This document shows positions 24,009 through 34,600 of a DNA stretch of 64,000 nucleotides, piece by piece (the stretch's first letter is position 1; each line of letters starts with the position of its first letter). This stretch comes from GCA-2861595 sp035526335. Its GTDB lineage: Bacteria > Actinomycetota > Acidimicrobiia > Acidimicrobiales > GCA-2861595. Below the pieces are notes generated by a model that did not search any database, was not told where the DNA came from, and saw only the letters and a list, made by a program, of their open reading frames with translations. The DNA lies in contig DATLCN010000014.1 of NCBI GenBank assembly GCA_035526335.1, positions 1-64,000 of the forward strand, in the 5' to 3' direction. The position numbers were made by a program, and so were the translations under genes.

Positions 24009-26282
24009 GCGCCGGGGCCACAGCAGGTCGGGCTCGTCGGGTTCCATCCCTTTCACGGACACGGCCCGCCGGCGGCGGCCGAGAACGACGAGAACGGCGA
24101 CGCCGCCGAGGCCGAACCCGGTGAGGATGTAACCGGCCTTGTCGGCCGCTGCATAGCCGTAGTGCAGCTCGACGTGGCGCGCGGTGGGAACGACGACCAT
24201 CAGGTTCGGTGTCACCCTCCAGGGGCCTTCGGCGCCGGACGCGTTCCAGTTGGGGAAGTAGGACGCCTTCACCAGTACGGGCGAGCCGGTCCGGTCGACG
24301 TCGAAGCTGATGCGGTCGTCACCAGCGCGGGCACGGGACACCACCGCTGGCCGCACCGCCCGCTGCGCCTGATGGGCGACCGAAGTGTCGACCCGCCTCC
24401 ACTCGTTCGGTCCGCCCGCCGTGAGGGGGACGTTCCAGCGGCCGGAATCCTGGTACCAGTCCACGGCCTGGTCGAGCCACGCCTTCTCGCTACGACCGAC
24501 GCCGCGAAGAACCACCGGCTCGTTCTGCAGTGGAGTGACGAGCTGCGATTCCGCCACCTCGTAGACCTCCCACCGCCTTTCGACGGCCCCCTCCGGGTAG
24601 TTCACGACGTGGGGACCGGTCGACGTCACGAACCGCAGGTCGCGATGCTGGCGGGCCTGCTGCTGGGCTTCGGGCGAGATCGCCATGTAGTACCGCACCC
24701 CGAGGAGCTGGAGGTGAGCCACGCCGGCGGAGAAATCGAGGCCCCGGTAGGGCAGGCCCCGCTGGGGGTTGGAGGGCTTCTTGGTGAGCTCCGAGGCGGC
24801 CAGGAAGTGGAACGGCGTCGTGCCCGACGACTCGAAGTACAGGCCCTCCATGGAAGCGATGCAGCCGTTGGTCCAGTACGGCAGCAGCATCAGCGCCAGC
24901 GGCGTGCCCATCTCGTTGAGCTCGCTCTCGTACTCCCACAACGCCCGTCCGCATCCCTGGTTGCGCCCGACGGTGCCCATGGTCGTCATGAGCTCGGTGA
25001 ACTCCTGGCGCCGGCGCTTGCCCTCGTCCTCGAAACCGGAGTAGTTCCACTTCGCCCACCCGGGGACGAAGCTCGTGTCGGAGGTGTGCAGCGGCACCCA
25101 GGAAGGCAGCACCTGCAGTGGCAGGGCCACGAATCCGAGACTGAGCACGAGCGCGAGCGGCGGCGCGACGAACTTGGCGACGATGTCCGCCGCGGCGTCA
25201 TCTTCAGGGCCGCGGCTCACCAATCGAGCCACCGCGGCGGCGATCGCTGCGATGGCGAGCCCGGCCAGGAGGTAGAGGCAGAGGAACCAGAAGGGGAGCA
25301 GGCGGGCGTTCCAGATCTTGCCCTGTAGGGCGAAGCGGAAGCTAAGCCCGGAGATGGCCGCCATGATCGTGAGGAACGCGCCGATGCGGCTCCGGCGGAA
25401 TGCGGATACGACGGCGCCGGCGCCGGCCACAACGATGAGCCAGCGCAGGTTCGCCGGGAACAGGTTCTTGGTGTAGTCGGTGATCTTCTCGTAGCCCATG
25501 TCGTTGGTGAACGGGAGGTTCACCACGAAGGGCAGCGCCCAGAAGGACACCAGTAGCCCCCCGACCACACCGACGGTCGCCGTGTGGGTGAGCCGGCGGC
25601 GGTCGGGGCGGAGCAGGGTCATCACCACCGCGCCCACGATGGCGAAGAAGGTGGGAATGACGTGGCACAGCAGGGTCAGGGCGAGCAGGCCCGCGGCCAG
25701 GGCCTTGTGCCGGCCGGTGTCGAGACCCCTCGTGACCACACCGAGGAAGACCAGCGCCAGCGACAAGCTGATGGAAAAGGCGAACTCGCCGGCCAGTGTC
25801 GAGGGGATGTTCCCGCCGTAGATCGTGAAGCTGCGTTCGAACAGGAACGGGACGGCGGCGGCGGCGAGGCAGGCCGGGCCCGGCGCCCGGAGGCCGGACA
25901 GTCGTCCGAAGGCCCACGCTGCCACCGGCAGGCTGAGCATGCCGAGGACCGACACGAGCTTGAAGGCGACGTTGTACGGGAGGAGGACGTCACCGAGGAC
26001 GATGAGCAGCGTGGGGAGGGGGAAGTAGAAGCTGGGGAAGGCAAAGCCGGCGTACCAGTCCGGTGCCCATCCGGTGAGGCGGCCGTGGGGAAGCAGGTGA
26101 TCCCGCATGAACGCCGGCCCCCACACATGGGCGCCCATGTCCCCACCCGCCGGCGTGGTGTCACGGAATATCAGCGACGGCTGCAACTGCAACAGGATGA
26201 AAACGACGGCGGCGCCCACCACGCCGAAGGTCACCACTCCCGCGAGCGACGGGCGGCGCAGGCGGAGGGACATCCTCCCCAT
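23793..26282 (-). CDS. Large polytopic membrane protein (YfhO/GT-C-like)
   Basis: This 829-residue protein has about a dozen membrane helices in residues 10-420, an extracytoplasmic domain (about 430-715), a last membrane helix near 722-742 and a charged 80-residue tail. An early GGDMGAHVWGP motif and the GT-C-like helix pattern suggest a polyprenyl-linked glycosyltransferase or wall-polymer protein; no specific activity is claimed. Start choice between ATG 26282 and ATG 26273 is open; neither has a well-spaced ribosome site. The last 72 codons run antisense to the GT2 gene, so either the true stop was lost or the two coding regions truly overlap. Confidence 0.7.
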   Translation of the reverse strand: MGRMSLRLRRPSLAGVVTFGVVGAAVVFILLQLQPSLIFRDTTPAGGDMGAHVWGPAFMRDHLLPHGRLTGWAPDWYAGFAFPSFYFPLPTLLIVLGDVLLPYNVAFKLVSVLGMLSLPVAAWAFGRLSGLRAPGPACLAAAAVPFLFERSFTIYGGNIPSTLAGEFAFSISLSLALVFLGVVTRGLDTGRHKALAAGLLALTLLCHVIPTFFAIVGAVVMTLLRPDRRRLTHTATVGVVGGLLVSFWALPFVVNLPFTNDMGYEKITDYTKNLFPANLRWLIVVAGAGAVVSAFRRSRIGAFLTIMAAISGLSFRFALQGKIWNARLLPFWFLCLYLLAGLAIAAIAAAVARLVSRGPEDDAAADIVAKFVAPPLALVLSLGFVALPLQVLPSWVPLHTSDTSFVPGWAKWNYSGFEDEGKRRRQEFTELMTTMGTVGRNQGCGRALWEYESELNEMGTPLALMLLPYWTNGCIASMEGLYFESSGTTPFHFLAASELTKKPSNPQRGLPYRGLDFSAGVAHLQLLGVRYYMAISPEAQQQARQHRDLRFVTSTGPHVVNYPEGAVERRWEVYEVAESQLVTPLQNEPVVLRGVGRSEKAWLDQAVDWYQDSGRWNVPLTAGGPNEWRRVDTSVAHQAQRAVRPAVVSRARAGDDRISFDVDRTGSPVLVKASYFPNWNASGAEGPWRVTPNLMVVVPTARHVELHYGYAAADKAGYILTGFGLGGVAVLVVLGRRRRAVSVKGMEPDEPDLLWPRRSAVPAFVPEGDPEAHEAPYGPDGTPEDRRARRARLGDHDGDLGHGQPGPLGPEEQLGVEKVGAEPAGLDDP

Positions 26283-26329
26283 GTTGGTCGAAGACCGGTC
26301 CCGTTCGGGATCGGCCGCCGTTGGGATAC

Positions 26330-26500
26330 TCAGCGTCGCTTGGTCGCCATCTCCAGGACGCGGCGCAGACCGAGATCCTCGCCATCGCTCTCCCACGAGC
26401 GGGTGTCGCACAGCGAGCAGCTCCGCATCCGCACCGGACGATCGCCGATGGTCACGACGATCTCGACGACGCGAGTGGTCTTGCAGCGTGTACAGGTCAT
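26330..26500 (-). CDS. Small zinc-ribbon protein (56 aa)
   Basis: This 56-residue protein begins MTCTRCKTTRVVEIVV and has a second CSLC pair about 22 residues on, forming a four-cysteine zinc ribbon. Residues after it (TRSWESDGEDLGLRRVLEM) are polar and helical. Function unknown. The ATG at 26500 is preferred over one at 26548 because GGAGGGGAGA stands upstream of it at a usable distance. Confidence 0.7.
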   Translation of the reverse strand: MTCTRCKTTRVVEIVVTIGDRPVRMRSCSLCDTRSWESDGEDLGLRRVLEMATKRR

Positions 26501-26608
26501 TTCGTGTCTCCCCTCCAGGCCCGGCCAGCACCGAACCGGAAGGTTCATCGGCGCGATCGGCCGTGGGGTTGAGCCGAGGGGCGCCTCCCGCCGCCGGGCG
26601 CCCCCGCC

Positions 26609-27328
26609 TCAGGGCCAGAGCACGATCACCACGACACTGGCGGCGTTGAAGGTCATATGGGCGACGAGGCTCGGGCCGAGCCGCCCCGCTCTCTGGGCGA
26701 GGGTGCCGAGCACCCATCCGAAAGCGACGAGCCCGAGAAGCTGAATCGGCTGGAAGTGGGTGACCCCGAAGACGAGACCCGAGATGCCGATGGCCGCCAG
26801 GGGCGGCACCCGCTGGGCCAGCGTCCTCTGAAGCAGTCCCCGGAAGAACAGCTCCTCGACCACCGGCGCGACGGCGATCACCAGCACGGCGAGGAGGAGC
26901 AGCGACCGCCCGGAGGCGACACCGAGGGTCTCCTCGGCCTTCTCGGACACGTCGAGATTCCCGTTCAGCAGCTCGAAGGGCAGGTACAGCAGGGGCAGCA
27001 GCACGAACTGCGAAGCAAGCCCGGTCAGTACTCCGGGAAGGATGTCACCTTTCTCGACCCTGAGACCCATGTCGTGGGCCAGGCTGCCCGTCCCCCGCCG
27101 GCGGCTGGCGATCACCGTCGTGCCGACGAGGACCGGCCAGTAGGCGAGGAAGCTGACGATGGTCAGGCCGAGGCTGACGTCGTCGTCCCCCGTGACACCG
27201 ACCCACACGGCCTGCGCCACCGCCACGTTGAAGATGGCGGCGAGGAACCCCAGGGCCACATCGCCGAGGGCCCAGCGAGGCTGGTGCTCCGGGGACGGGA
27301 ATGGCCCCTCGTTCAGGACCGGCTCCAC
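26609..27328 (-). CDS. CPBP-family intramembrane protease
   Basis: This 239-residue membrane protein has about seven helices and the Abi/CPBP catalytic motifs: VEELFFRGLL (EExxxR), THFQP and HMTFNA. These glutamate/histidine intramembrane proteases occur in prenyl-protein processing and bacteriocin immunity. The target here is unknown. A GAGAGG site stands upstream of the GTG at 27328. Confidence 0.86.
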   Translation of the reverse strand: MEPVLNEGPFPSPEHQPRWALGDVALGFLAAIFNVAVAQAVWVGVTGDDDVSLGLTIVSFLAYWPVLVGTTVIASRRRGTGSLAHDMGLRVEKGDILPGVLTGLASQFVLLPLLYLPFELLNGNLDVSEKAEETLGVASGRSLLLLAVLVIAVAPVVEELFFRGLLQRTLAQRVPPLAAIGISGLVFGVTHFQPIQLLGLVAFGWVLGTLAQRAGRLGPSLVAHMTFNAASVVVIVLWP

Positions 27329-27367
27329 CCGCGCAGACCTCTCAGTGCCTGGTGGACCGGACGGCGC

Positions 27368-27598
27368 TCAGCTGGCGATGGAGGGACGCAGCGGGATGAT
27401 CGGCGTGCGCCGGTCGTTGCATGCCCAGCCGACGGGCACGGTGAGCCGGTCGGCGTGGGTGGCGCAGAGGCCCCATACCGAGGGATCGGCTTCTTCACCT
27501 GGGCTGTCGACCCAAACGGTACGGGTCGCGTACTCGTAGGTCATGGTCGCCTGCGCCGGCGCCGCGCAACCCGGTCGGGCGCAGTGACGGTTGTCCAT
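27368..27598 (-). CDS. DUF3499-family protein
   Basis: This 76-residue protein has the DUF3499 pattern: CARPGCAAPAQATMTYEYA, then WGLCATHADRLTVPVGW. The cysteine and histidine positions suggest a small metal-binding domain. The family is confined largely to actinobacteria, is normally near manB and DUF5719, and has no known role. The ATG at 27598 follows a TAACCT box by 7 nt. It is divergent from ftsH. Confidence 0.84.
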   Translation of the reverse strand: MDNRHCARPGCAAPAQATMTYEYATRTVWVDSPGEEADPSVWGLCATHADRLTVPVGWACNDRRTPIIPLRPSIAS

Positions 27599-27605
27599 GT
27601 CGGTG

Positions 27606-27611
27606 AGGTTA
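27606..27611 (-). promoter_or_regulatory. Putative -10 box (TAACCT) of the DUF3499 gene
   Basis: TAACCT on the minus strand ends 7 nt before the ATG at 27598, so the transcript is predicted to be leaderless. Confidence 0.48.
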
Positions 27612-27680
27612 CCGGCCAAGCGGCTCGCTGACGTGGATCCCGAATGGTTCCCATGGTCCGGGAACCGGGTCGGCGCCGCA

Positions 27681-27686
27681 TACCAT
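27681..27686 (+). promoter_or_regulatory. Putative -10 box (TACCAT) of ftsH
   Basis: TACCAT ends 6 nt before the ATG at 27693 and supports that start over longer upstream readings of the same frame. Confidence 0.45.
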
Positions 27687-27692
27687 ACGACG

Positions 27693-29696
27693 ATGAGCCG
27701 ACCTCCCGGCGATCTCCGCCCGCCCCGGCCCAGCCGGGTCCCTGGAATGCCCGGATCAGCCCCCGAACCGACCATCCGCTGGGCCTGGATCGCCCTGTTC
27801 GTGCTCGTCGTCGGCGTGCTCGTGCTGCCCCCGTTGTTCGGAAGCCCCTCCCGTACCCAGCTCGGTTACGGCGAGTTGATCCGGAAGGCCAACGAGGACA
27901 AGGTCCTCAAGGCCGAGATCAACAACGACACCGGCCACGTGGTGGGCGAGCTGCGCGACGGCACCCGCTTCACCGTCGACGGCCCCCATCCCGTGCCCGA
28001 CGCCCAGCTCGAGCTGCTCCGGAACAAGGTCGAGGAGTTGACCTTCGAGAACACCCAGGCCAACTTCTTCACCTCCCTGCTGCCGCTGCTGCTCCCGGTC
28101 GCCCTGCTCATCGGGTTCTTCGTGTGGATGAACCGCCGTGCACAGGGCCAGATGTCGGGGATCATGTCCATCGGGCGCTCGAAAGCGAAGGTGTACACCA
28201 CGGAGCGGCCGAAGACGACGTTCGCCGACGTCGCCGGCTACGAGGGCGTCAAGCAGGAGATCCGGGAGGTCGTCGACTTCCTGAAGGCCAAGGAGCGCTT
28301 CAAGCAACTGGGGGCCCGAATACCCAAGGGCGTGCTGCTCGTCGGTCCCCCGGGAACGGGCAAGACGCTGCTGGCCCGCGCCGTGGCCGGCGAGGCCGGC
28401 GTTCCGTTCCTGTCGGTGACGGGCTCCGACTTCATGGAGATGTTCGTGGGAGTGGGCGCCTCGCGGGTGCGTGACCTGTTCCAGACGGCGCGCAAGCAGG
28501 CGCCGGCCATCATCTTCGTGGACGAGCTGGATTCCATCGGTCGCAAGCGGGGGGCCGGCCTCGGTGGTGGTCACGACGAGAGGGAGCAGACGCTCAACCA
28601 GATGCTCTCCGAGATGGACGGGTTCGAGACAACCGAGGGCATCGTCATGATGGCGGCCACCAACCGTCCCGACATCCTGGATCCTGCCCTCCTGAGGCCA
28701 GGCCGCTTCGACCGCCAGATCGTGGTGCCGCTCCCGGACCTGGAGGAGCGGCTGCCCATCCTGCGGGTCCATTGCAAGGACAAGCGCATCTCATCCGACG
28801 TCAACCTCCAGACGGTGGCCCGAGGGACGCCGGGCATGAGTGGTGCCGACCTGGCCAACCTGGTGAACGAGGCGGCTTTGCACGCGGTGCGCCGCAACGC
28901 CGAGGCCGTGCACATGGCCGACTTCGAGGCGGCACGCGACAGGGTGATCATGGGCCAGCGCCGCGAGTCGCTGGCGCTGTCCGACGAGGAGAAGGAGAGG
29001 ATCGCCTACCACGAGGGTGGGCACGCCGTTCTCGCCTACGTCCTGGCCCACGCCGACCCCGTTCACAAGGTGACGATCCTTCCGAGCGGCATGGCCCTCG
29101 GAGTCACCCAGCAACTCCCGATGGAGGAGCGCCACATCTACCCCCGCAACTACATCGAGGATGCCCTGGCCGTGCGTATGGGTGGCCGGGTGGCGGAGAT
29201 GCTCGTCTACGGCGACCTGTCCACCGGCGCCAACAACGACCTGGTCGGCAACACCGAACTCGCCCGGAAGATGGTCCGGGAGTGGGGCATGAGCGACCGG
29301 GTGGGCCCCATGGCCTGGGGATCGCAGGGAATGGTCTTCCTGGGCGAGGACCTGATGCACACCAAGGACTACAGCGACGAGACCTCCCGCGTCATCGACG
29401 AGGAGGTGGAGCACATCCTGCGGGCCCAGGAGGCACGGGCCACCGAGGAGCTGCGCCGGTACCGGAAGGGCCTCGATGCCGTCGCCGCCGCCCTTCTCGA
29501 GCACGAGACGATCGACGGCGCCGAGGTGAAGCGCCTGGTGGACAGGGCCTTCGGGGAGGAGGTCCACCACTACGACGAGGCCGAGGTCATCCCCCACTTC
29601 GACGATGACGACGACGCTCCGGAGGAGATGATCCGTGTGGCGCCCGACGATGATGCGCTCCGCCCTCTCGACGAGACCCAGGTGCTCGACCGGTAG
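27693..29696 (+). CDS. ftsH: ATP-dependent zinc metalloprotease FtsH
   Basis: This 667-residue protein has two N-terminal membrane helices (about 29-47 and 128-150), an AAA+ ATPase (Walker A GPPGTGKT near 217, Walker B IIFVDELDS, second region of homology with RPDILDPALLRPGRFD) and a zinc protease domain with HEGGH at about 440-444. It extracts and degrades membrane and regulatory proteins. The C-terminal tail is acidic (PHFDDDDDAPEE). The ATG at 27693 follows the TACCAT box by 6 nt. Confidence 0.95.
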   Translation: MSRPPGDLRPPRPSRVPGMPGSAPEPTIRWAWIALFVLVVGVLVLPPLFGSPSRTQLGYGELIRKANEDKVLKAEINNDTGHVVGELRDGTRFTVDGPHPVPDAQLELLRNKVEELTFENTQANFFTSLLPLLLPVALLIGFFVWMNRRAQGQMSGIMSIGRSKAKVYTTERPKTTFADVAGYEGVKQEIREVVDFLKAKERFKQLGARIPKGVLLVGPPGTGKTLLARAVAGEAGVPFLSVTGSDFMEMFVGVGASRVRDLFQTARKQAPAIIFVDELDSIGRKRGAGLGGGHDEREQTLNQMLSEMDGFETTEGIVMMAATNRPDILDPALLRPGRFDRQIVVPLPDLEERLPILRVHCKDKRISSDVNLQTVARGTPGMSGADLANLVNEAALHAVRRNAEAVHMADFEAARDRVIMGQRRESLALSDEEKERIAYHEGGHAVLAYVLAHADPVHKVTILPSGMALGVTQQLPMEERHIYPRNYIEDALAVRMGGRVAEMLVYGDLSTGANNDLVGNTELARKMVREWGMSDRVGPMAWGSQGMVFLGEDLMHTKDYSDETSRVIDEEVEHILRAQEARATEELRRYRKGLDAVAAALLEHETIDGAEVKRLVDRAFGEEVHHYDEAEVIPHFDDDDDAPEEMIRVAPDDDALRPLDETQVLDR

Positions 29697-29702
29697 GTCG
29701 GG

Positions 29703-30131
29703 TCATGGCTCCGACGGAGCCGAGCGGGCCGCCGCGAGCGCGGCCCACAGATCGGTGGCGCTGGGGACACCCACGAACGATGCCTGCACCACGCCTTGGG
29801 CGTCGGCCATGACGATGGTGGGCACCACCTCCACGCCGTAGCGGGTGTGGAGGTCCTTGCGGTCCTGGTAGGTCACCTCCTGGAACCCCACCTGGGGGCT
29901 GGCCAGGACCTGGGACTTTGCCACCGCCTCCATGCAGGAGTCGCAGGTTGCGGAGGTGAACACCACCACGAGCCACTCGAGTTCGCCGGCGGAGAAGTCG
30001 TCCCGGTCGAGTTGGGTCGGCACCGCCCACTTCGCCTGGGTGGGCGGGGCCGTGGCCGCCCGGCGCCGGAGCACGAAGGCGGCGGCGGCGGCCACGCCCA
30101 TAAGGATCGCGGCCAGGGCGAGTCGCTCCAC
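29703..30131 (-). CDS. Membrane-anchored thioredoxin-like protein
   Basis: This 142-residue protein has an N-terminal membrane anchor (about 3-20) and a thioredoxin fold with active-site CDSC (about 63-66) in FTSATCDSCMEA and the cis-proline segment EVVPTIV. It is probably an extracytoplasmic or membrane-facing thiol-disulfide enzyme. It ends a same-strand run after the GT2-membrane and DUF5719 genes. Confidence 0.83.
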   Translation of the reverse strand: MERLALAAILMGVAAAAAFVLRRRAATAPPTQAKWAVPTQLDRDDFSAGELEWLVVVFTSATCDSCMEAVAKSQVLASPQVGFQEVTYQDRKDLHTRYGVEVVPTIVMADAQGVVQASFVGVPSATDLWAALAAARSAPSEP

Positions 30132-30162
30132 GTCAGCTCGTTCTCGGGGCCACGGCCGGCAT

Positions 30163-31608
30163 TCAGCCCTCCGTGCCGGCGGGGATGCCGATGGTCGCGG
30201 AGAAGCCCGCGGAGCCGACCCTGTAGAGGGCCCGCTCGACCACGACGGGCACCGACGACGCGACCACCACCGGAAGTGGAGTCCGCTTCACGTGGTCGCT
30301 GAGCCGGAACGCCTCTCGCCGCCCCGGGCCGATGGTGATGCCCTGGAGCCCTTCGATCGGAATCGTCTGGCCCTGGGCCAGCGCGGTGATGGAGACCTTG
30401 GCCCGCCGGCGGCCGGGGTTGTGGACCACGACCCATTCGTCGAGCGTCTCCTCGACACCCCCGGCGGCGAGGATCCACGTACTGGCGAGGCGACGGGCGC
30501 CGAGGGTGTCGGCGCGGCCCGCCCGTGGTGCCGGCGGGGCGGCCTCCAGCTGCCGGCTGGCCACGACGGGGACGCCGTTCAGCGAGCGGACGACCACGGC
30601 ATGGGCCACTCCGACCGGCACGCCCGCCTCGGGGTTCATCACCACGTCCAGACGGCCCTGCGCCGGCACCGTGCGCTCCAGCGGCTCGGCCGCCCCCTCG
30701 GCCAGCGTCACCTCGATCAACACCTTCGCCTCCCGGTCGGTCTGGTTGGCGATGGCGTACTGCTCGGTGACGCCCGCGCCGGCGACCCCATCGGGGAAGT
30801 ACCACTCCCCGCCCGGGGACGGGGCCCCGAGGCCGGCGGAGAGGCCGGCCCGGCCGGCGAGGCTGCGGGTCAGCGTCTGGGCCGCCACCAGGCGTCCGCT
30901 GCGAACCAGGACCTCGGTGGCCAGCGCCTCCCGCCGGCGCACGTGGCTACCGATGTCGACCACCGTCAGGCCACCGGCAGGGACCACGATGCCCTGGAAG
31001 TCGGCAGGAACGGCATGGCCGGTATCGGTGGCGAAGGAAAGGTCGGCGATGGCGTCCTCCGGGAAGGGGTTGAGAAGCGAGAGGTGCAGGGCGGCGTCCT
31101 TGGCCGTCGAACCGCCGGCGAAGTACCAGCGGCGGGAGGCGGAGGATGCGCACGGGATGATCTCGAACTCGCCGGCGGTGGCCTGACCCCCACCGATGAT
31201 CATCTCGACGACGACCGCGCCCGAATCGACGTCGACCACAGCGGCCCCGTGGGTGGCGCCGGCGATCGGAGCCAGCTTCACCGTCGTCACCGACTGCGCC
31301 CCCACGGTCACCGGGACACGCGGTGGAGGCGCCCCCTGCTCGGCGACGGTCCGGACGCCGGCGATGGCGTCCCGGTCTCCGCGGTTGGCGATGACCACCG
31401 AGGCCGGCGCCGGCCCTCCCGAGTTGGCCGTCGCCCCGGCGCAGTACCAGGTGGCCGAGAGGGTGCCCGGGGGCCCGCCGCTGGGCATGAGCACCCGCTC
31501 CACGGCGCTGGTGGCGAGGCCCGACCGGGGTCGACCGGCCCGGTCGGCGATGCCACCTGCGAGCAGTGCCATAACCAGCAGGGCGACAGGCAGCCGTGCC
31601 GACCTCAC
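30163..31608 (-). CDS. DUF5719-family secreted protein
   Basis: This 481-residue protein has a signal peptide (ARLPVALLVMALLAGGIA) and a series of beta-rich segments, each with a WYF/WYC-(A/P)-G motif (TWYCAGA, RWYFAGG, EWYFPDG and a WILAAGG near 380). These are typical of DUF5719. The family sits beside large GT2-membrane proteins in many actinobacteria and is presumed to help build or export a surface glycan. GTG at 31608 overlaps the stop of the upstream gene (GTGA), which fixes the start. Confidence 0.8.
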   Translation of the reverse strand: MRSARLPVALLVMALLAGGIADRAGRPRSGLATSAVERVLMPSGGPPGTLSATWYCAGATANSGGPAPASVVIANRGDRDAIAGVRTVAEQGAPPPRVPVTVGAQSVTTVKLAPIAGATHGAAVVDVDSGAVVVEMIIGGGQATAGEFEIIPCASSASRRWYFAGGSTAKDAALHLSLLNPFPEDAIADLSFATDTGHAVPADFQGIVVPAGGLTVVDIGSHVRRREALATEVLVRSGRLVAAQTLTRSLAGRAGLSAGLGAPSPGGEWYFPDGVAGAGVTEQYAIANQTDREAKVLIEVTLAEGAAEPLERTVPAQGRLDVVMNPEAGVPVGVAHAVVVRSLNGVPVVASRQLEAAPPAPRAGRADTLGARRLASTWILAAGGVEETLDEWVVVHNPGRRRAKVSITALAQGQTIPIEGLQGITIGPGRREAFRLSDHVKRTPLPVVVASSVPVVVERALYRVGSAGFSATIGIPAGTEG

Positions 31609-34600
31609 GCCGGCCACCGGCGCCGCCGGGCCCCGAGGATGGTCCTGGCCACCACGAACCACAACGCCATCCCGATCAGGGTCGAGAGGTGACGCACGAG
31701 AGGTGTGCGGTATCGGAGGGAGGCCTTGCCGGCGGCCGGCGAGCTGAACCCGTTGGCCCACCCGAAGGCCTTGCTCCGCGAGGCCTCTTGGCCCGCGACC
31801 CGCAGGTGCCAGTTCGAGCTCGACGCCTCCGACAGGAGGACGCGGTCGCCCTCGGCCAGACGGCCGGAGAAGCGGGTGGCGGAATTGCGCTCGGGCAGCA
31901 CCGGCGCGGCCCGGGCGAGGTCGACTTCACGGAGGCTGGTCGCGCCCAGGCCCTCACTGGCCTCGGCACCCACCGCATCGAGGACGGCTCGCGCGGGAGC
32001 CCATGCCGCATTCTCGTAGACCAGCAGTGACCTGTCGCCGTCGATCCGCTTCAGGTCCACCTGAGCCTCGAGCGCCAGCCGCAGGTCGGGCGGGGGCAGG
32101 AGAGCCGGTGCGTCCTCGGGTGTGGGTGCCGCCCGCAGAGGCACCACCAGGTAGCGGATGGCCGTCGGAGCCAAAAGATGGCCGAGGCTGGTGGTGCCGC
32201 TCCGCCGGGCCAGGCCCACGGCATCCTCCACCAGCTCGGCGGCGCCGGGCGAGCCTCCAGGCCACAAAAGCGTGGCATCGGGAGTCCCGTTCCTGGAGGT
32301 TGCGTAGCCGACTCCCTCGGACATCCGCCACGAGCCCAGCGGCAGGGCCTGCGGGTCGCCCATCCAGAGCACCCGGAAGTCGCCCTTGTCCCGCTGCTCG
32401 GGCATCCACGAAAGGAGCCCGGCGAAGTCGGCGCCGGGCGCGTTCCAACGGCCGCCCACGGCAGCCAGGGCGACGGGAACAGTGCCCACCAGCACGGCGA
32501 CCAGGGCCGAGGTGGAGGCCAGGTGCCGCCAGCCGAAGCTGTAGTCGGGAAGGTCGATCTCGAAGGCGAGCATCCCGAGGGCGACCGATACCGCCATGGC
32601 CAGCGCCGCCGGGCCGAGGAGCACGTCCGGCGCCGGGAGGTCGAGTGGAAGCCAGCCGCGGCCCCCGGCCCAGGCGACCCCCCAGCAGACCAGCGCCACC
32701 GTCCACATCCGCGTGGCCCAAGCCAGCCGCCACCCTCGTCCGATGAGCAGGGGCAGTGCGGCGGCGACGAGGAAGGCCCAGCCGAGAGGGGCGGCGCCGA
32801 TCGGACCGGTCTCGAAGCGCAGCAGGGCGCCCAACCCGGTGGCGTGGGCCGCCGGCCGGGCCACTCCCATGAACGAGGAGAGCCGGGTGTCCGGAAGGAA
32901 GAAGTCCACCGACCACGGGAACAGCAGGACCGCGGTTACCAGTACGGAGCCCAATGCGGCCAGGAGGGCACGCGCCGCCTTGCCCGCGTCGCCGGCCAGC
33001 AGTGATCCGAGCAGCAGGGCGAACGCCATGACCACGAAGGTGACGAGGGCGGCAGGCACGAAGGCGGCGACGACGGAGAGGATCACCCCGAGGGGCAGGA
33101 GGTGGTGGCGGGCCCACTGGCCGTCGAGGCGCTCGCCCGCCACATGTGGAGCGGCCATCCTCGGCATCGGGGTCCGGCGGTCGCCAGCCTCGCGCGGCTG
33201 GCTGCGCCGGTCCGCACCGGCTCGGGCATCGACATCGGCCACCGGTTCGATGGTCGTGACCCGCATCAGGCGGGCCATCAGCCAGGGGGTGACGGCGTAG
33301 ACGAGGAGGGCTCCCCAGCGGCCCCGGGCGATGGCGTTGTAGGGCAGTGGCACCGCGACGTACACGAGGAGAGCGGCGACCCGGGCCCGGCGGGAGCCGA
33401 AGGGTGTCATCACCCGCATCGCACCGACGGCGCCGACCGGCAGGGCGCCCAGCACCAGGACGGTCTGGAGCAGACCCATGGCGCCGGCCATCAGCACCCC
33501 GCCGAACCCGAGGAGGCCCAGAGCCAGGGGCGCCGGCGCGTCCGACCCGACACCGGTCTGGCGCCAGCCGCTCAGGAAGGAGCGAAGGAACGAGAAGGCC
33601 CCCCTTGGGAACGGAGCGAACTCGTTGACGGCCGGCATCCCGCCGGTGATCAGGTGGCGACTGCCCACGACCAGCACGAGCACGATGGCGGTGCCCACCA
33701 CCAGCAGAAGGCGGCTGCGACCGGTGGGGTCCGGGCGCATCACGAGCTGGGTGCGGGCCAGCACGCCACGGGTCCGGCGGACCCGCTCGCTGGCCAGCTG
33801 GCCCCGGATGAATCCGCTGAACCTGGCGCTGCCACGGGCCTGCAGCCGGCGCACCTCGCGGTCGCCCATGCCGCGGTAGGCATGGACGGCACGGCGGGCC
33901 TCCCGGAGTTCGCCGTAGCGCTTGATGTTCCAGGTCCAGGCGCCGGCGGTGTCGCTGGCCGTGCGTGTGTGGCCGCTCAGGAGGCCGAAGACCACCTCCA
34001 CCACGGCCAGCACCATCACCTGGGGCAGCACGCGGACCAGGTGCCAGGGCCCGTAGCCCTTGAGGACGGCCCGCAGGCGGTGGCGGAGCTGGTACGGGCG
34101 CACCTGCCGGCGGAGGGCGGCGAGGTTGGCCGGGGGCGGCCCTCCTCCCGGAGCCCGCCTGCCGCTGGACATGGCCTCGAGGTGGCGCACCCGCGCCGCC
34201 GGAGCGACTATCACCCTTGCTCCGGCCACCTGTGCGCGCCACGAAAAATCGAGATCCTCGCCGAACAGGAACATCTCGTGGTCGAAGCCGCCCAGGCTGC
34301 GGAACAGGTCGGCCCGGATCAGAGTGCAGCCACCGGGGGCGACGAACACGTCACGAACGCCGTCGTGCTGCTCCTGGTCGAGCTCCCCGCGGTCGACCAG
34401 CTGCGCCGGCGCGCCGCTCTTGTCGGCGCCCATCCCCACCTGCAGGAGACGCGACGGGTCCTTCCAGTCGACCAGCTTGGGCGCCACCACCGCGGCGTTG
34501 GAGCGAAAGGCCTCCTCCACCAGGAGGCGCACGGCGTCGGGCTCGGGAGCCACGTCGTCGTGGCAGAACAGCAGATGACAAGAGCCCTCTACGGCCTCCA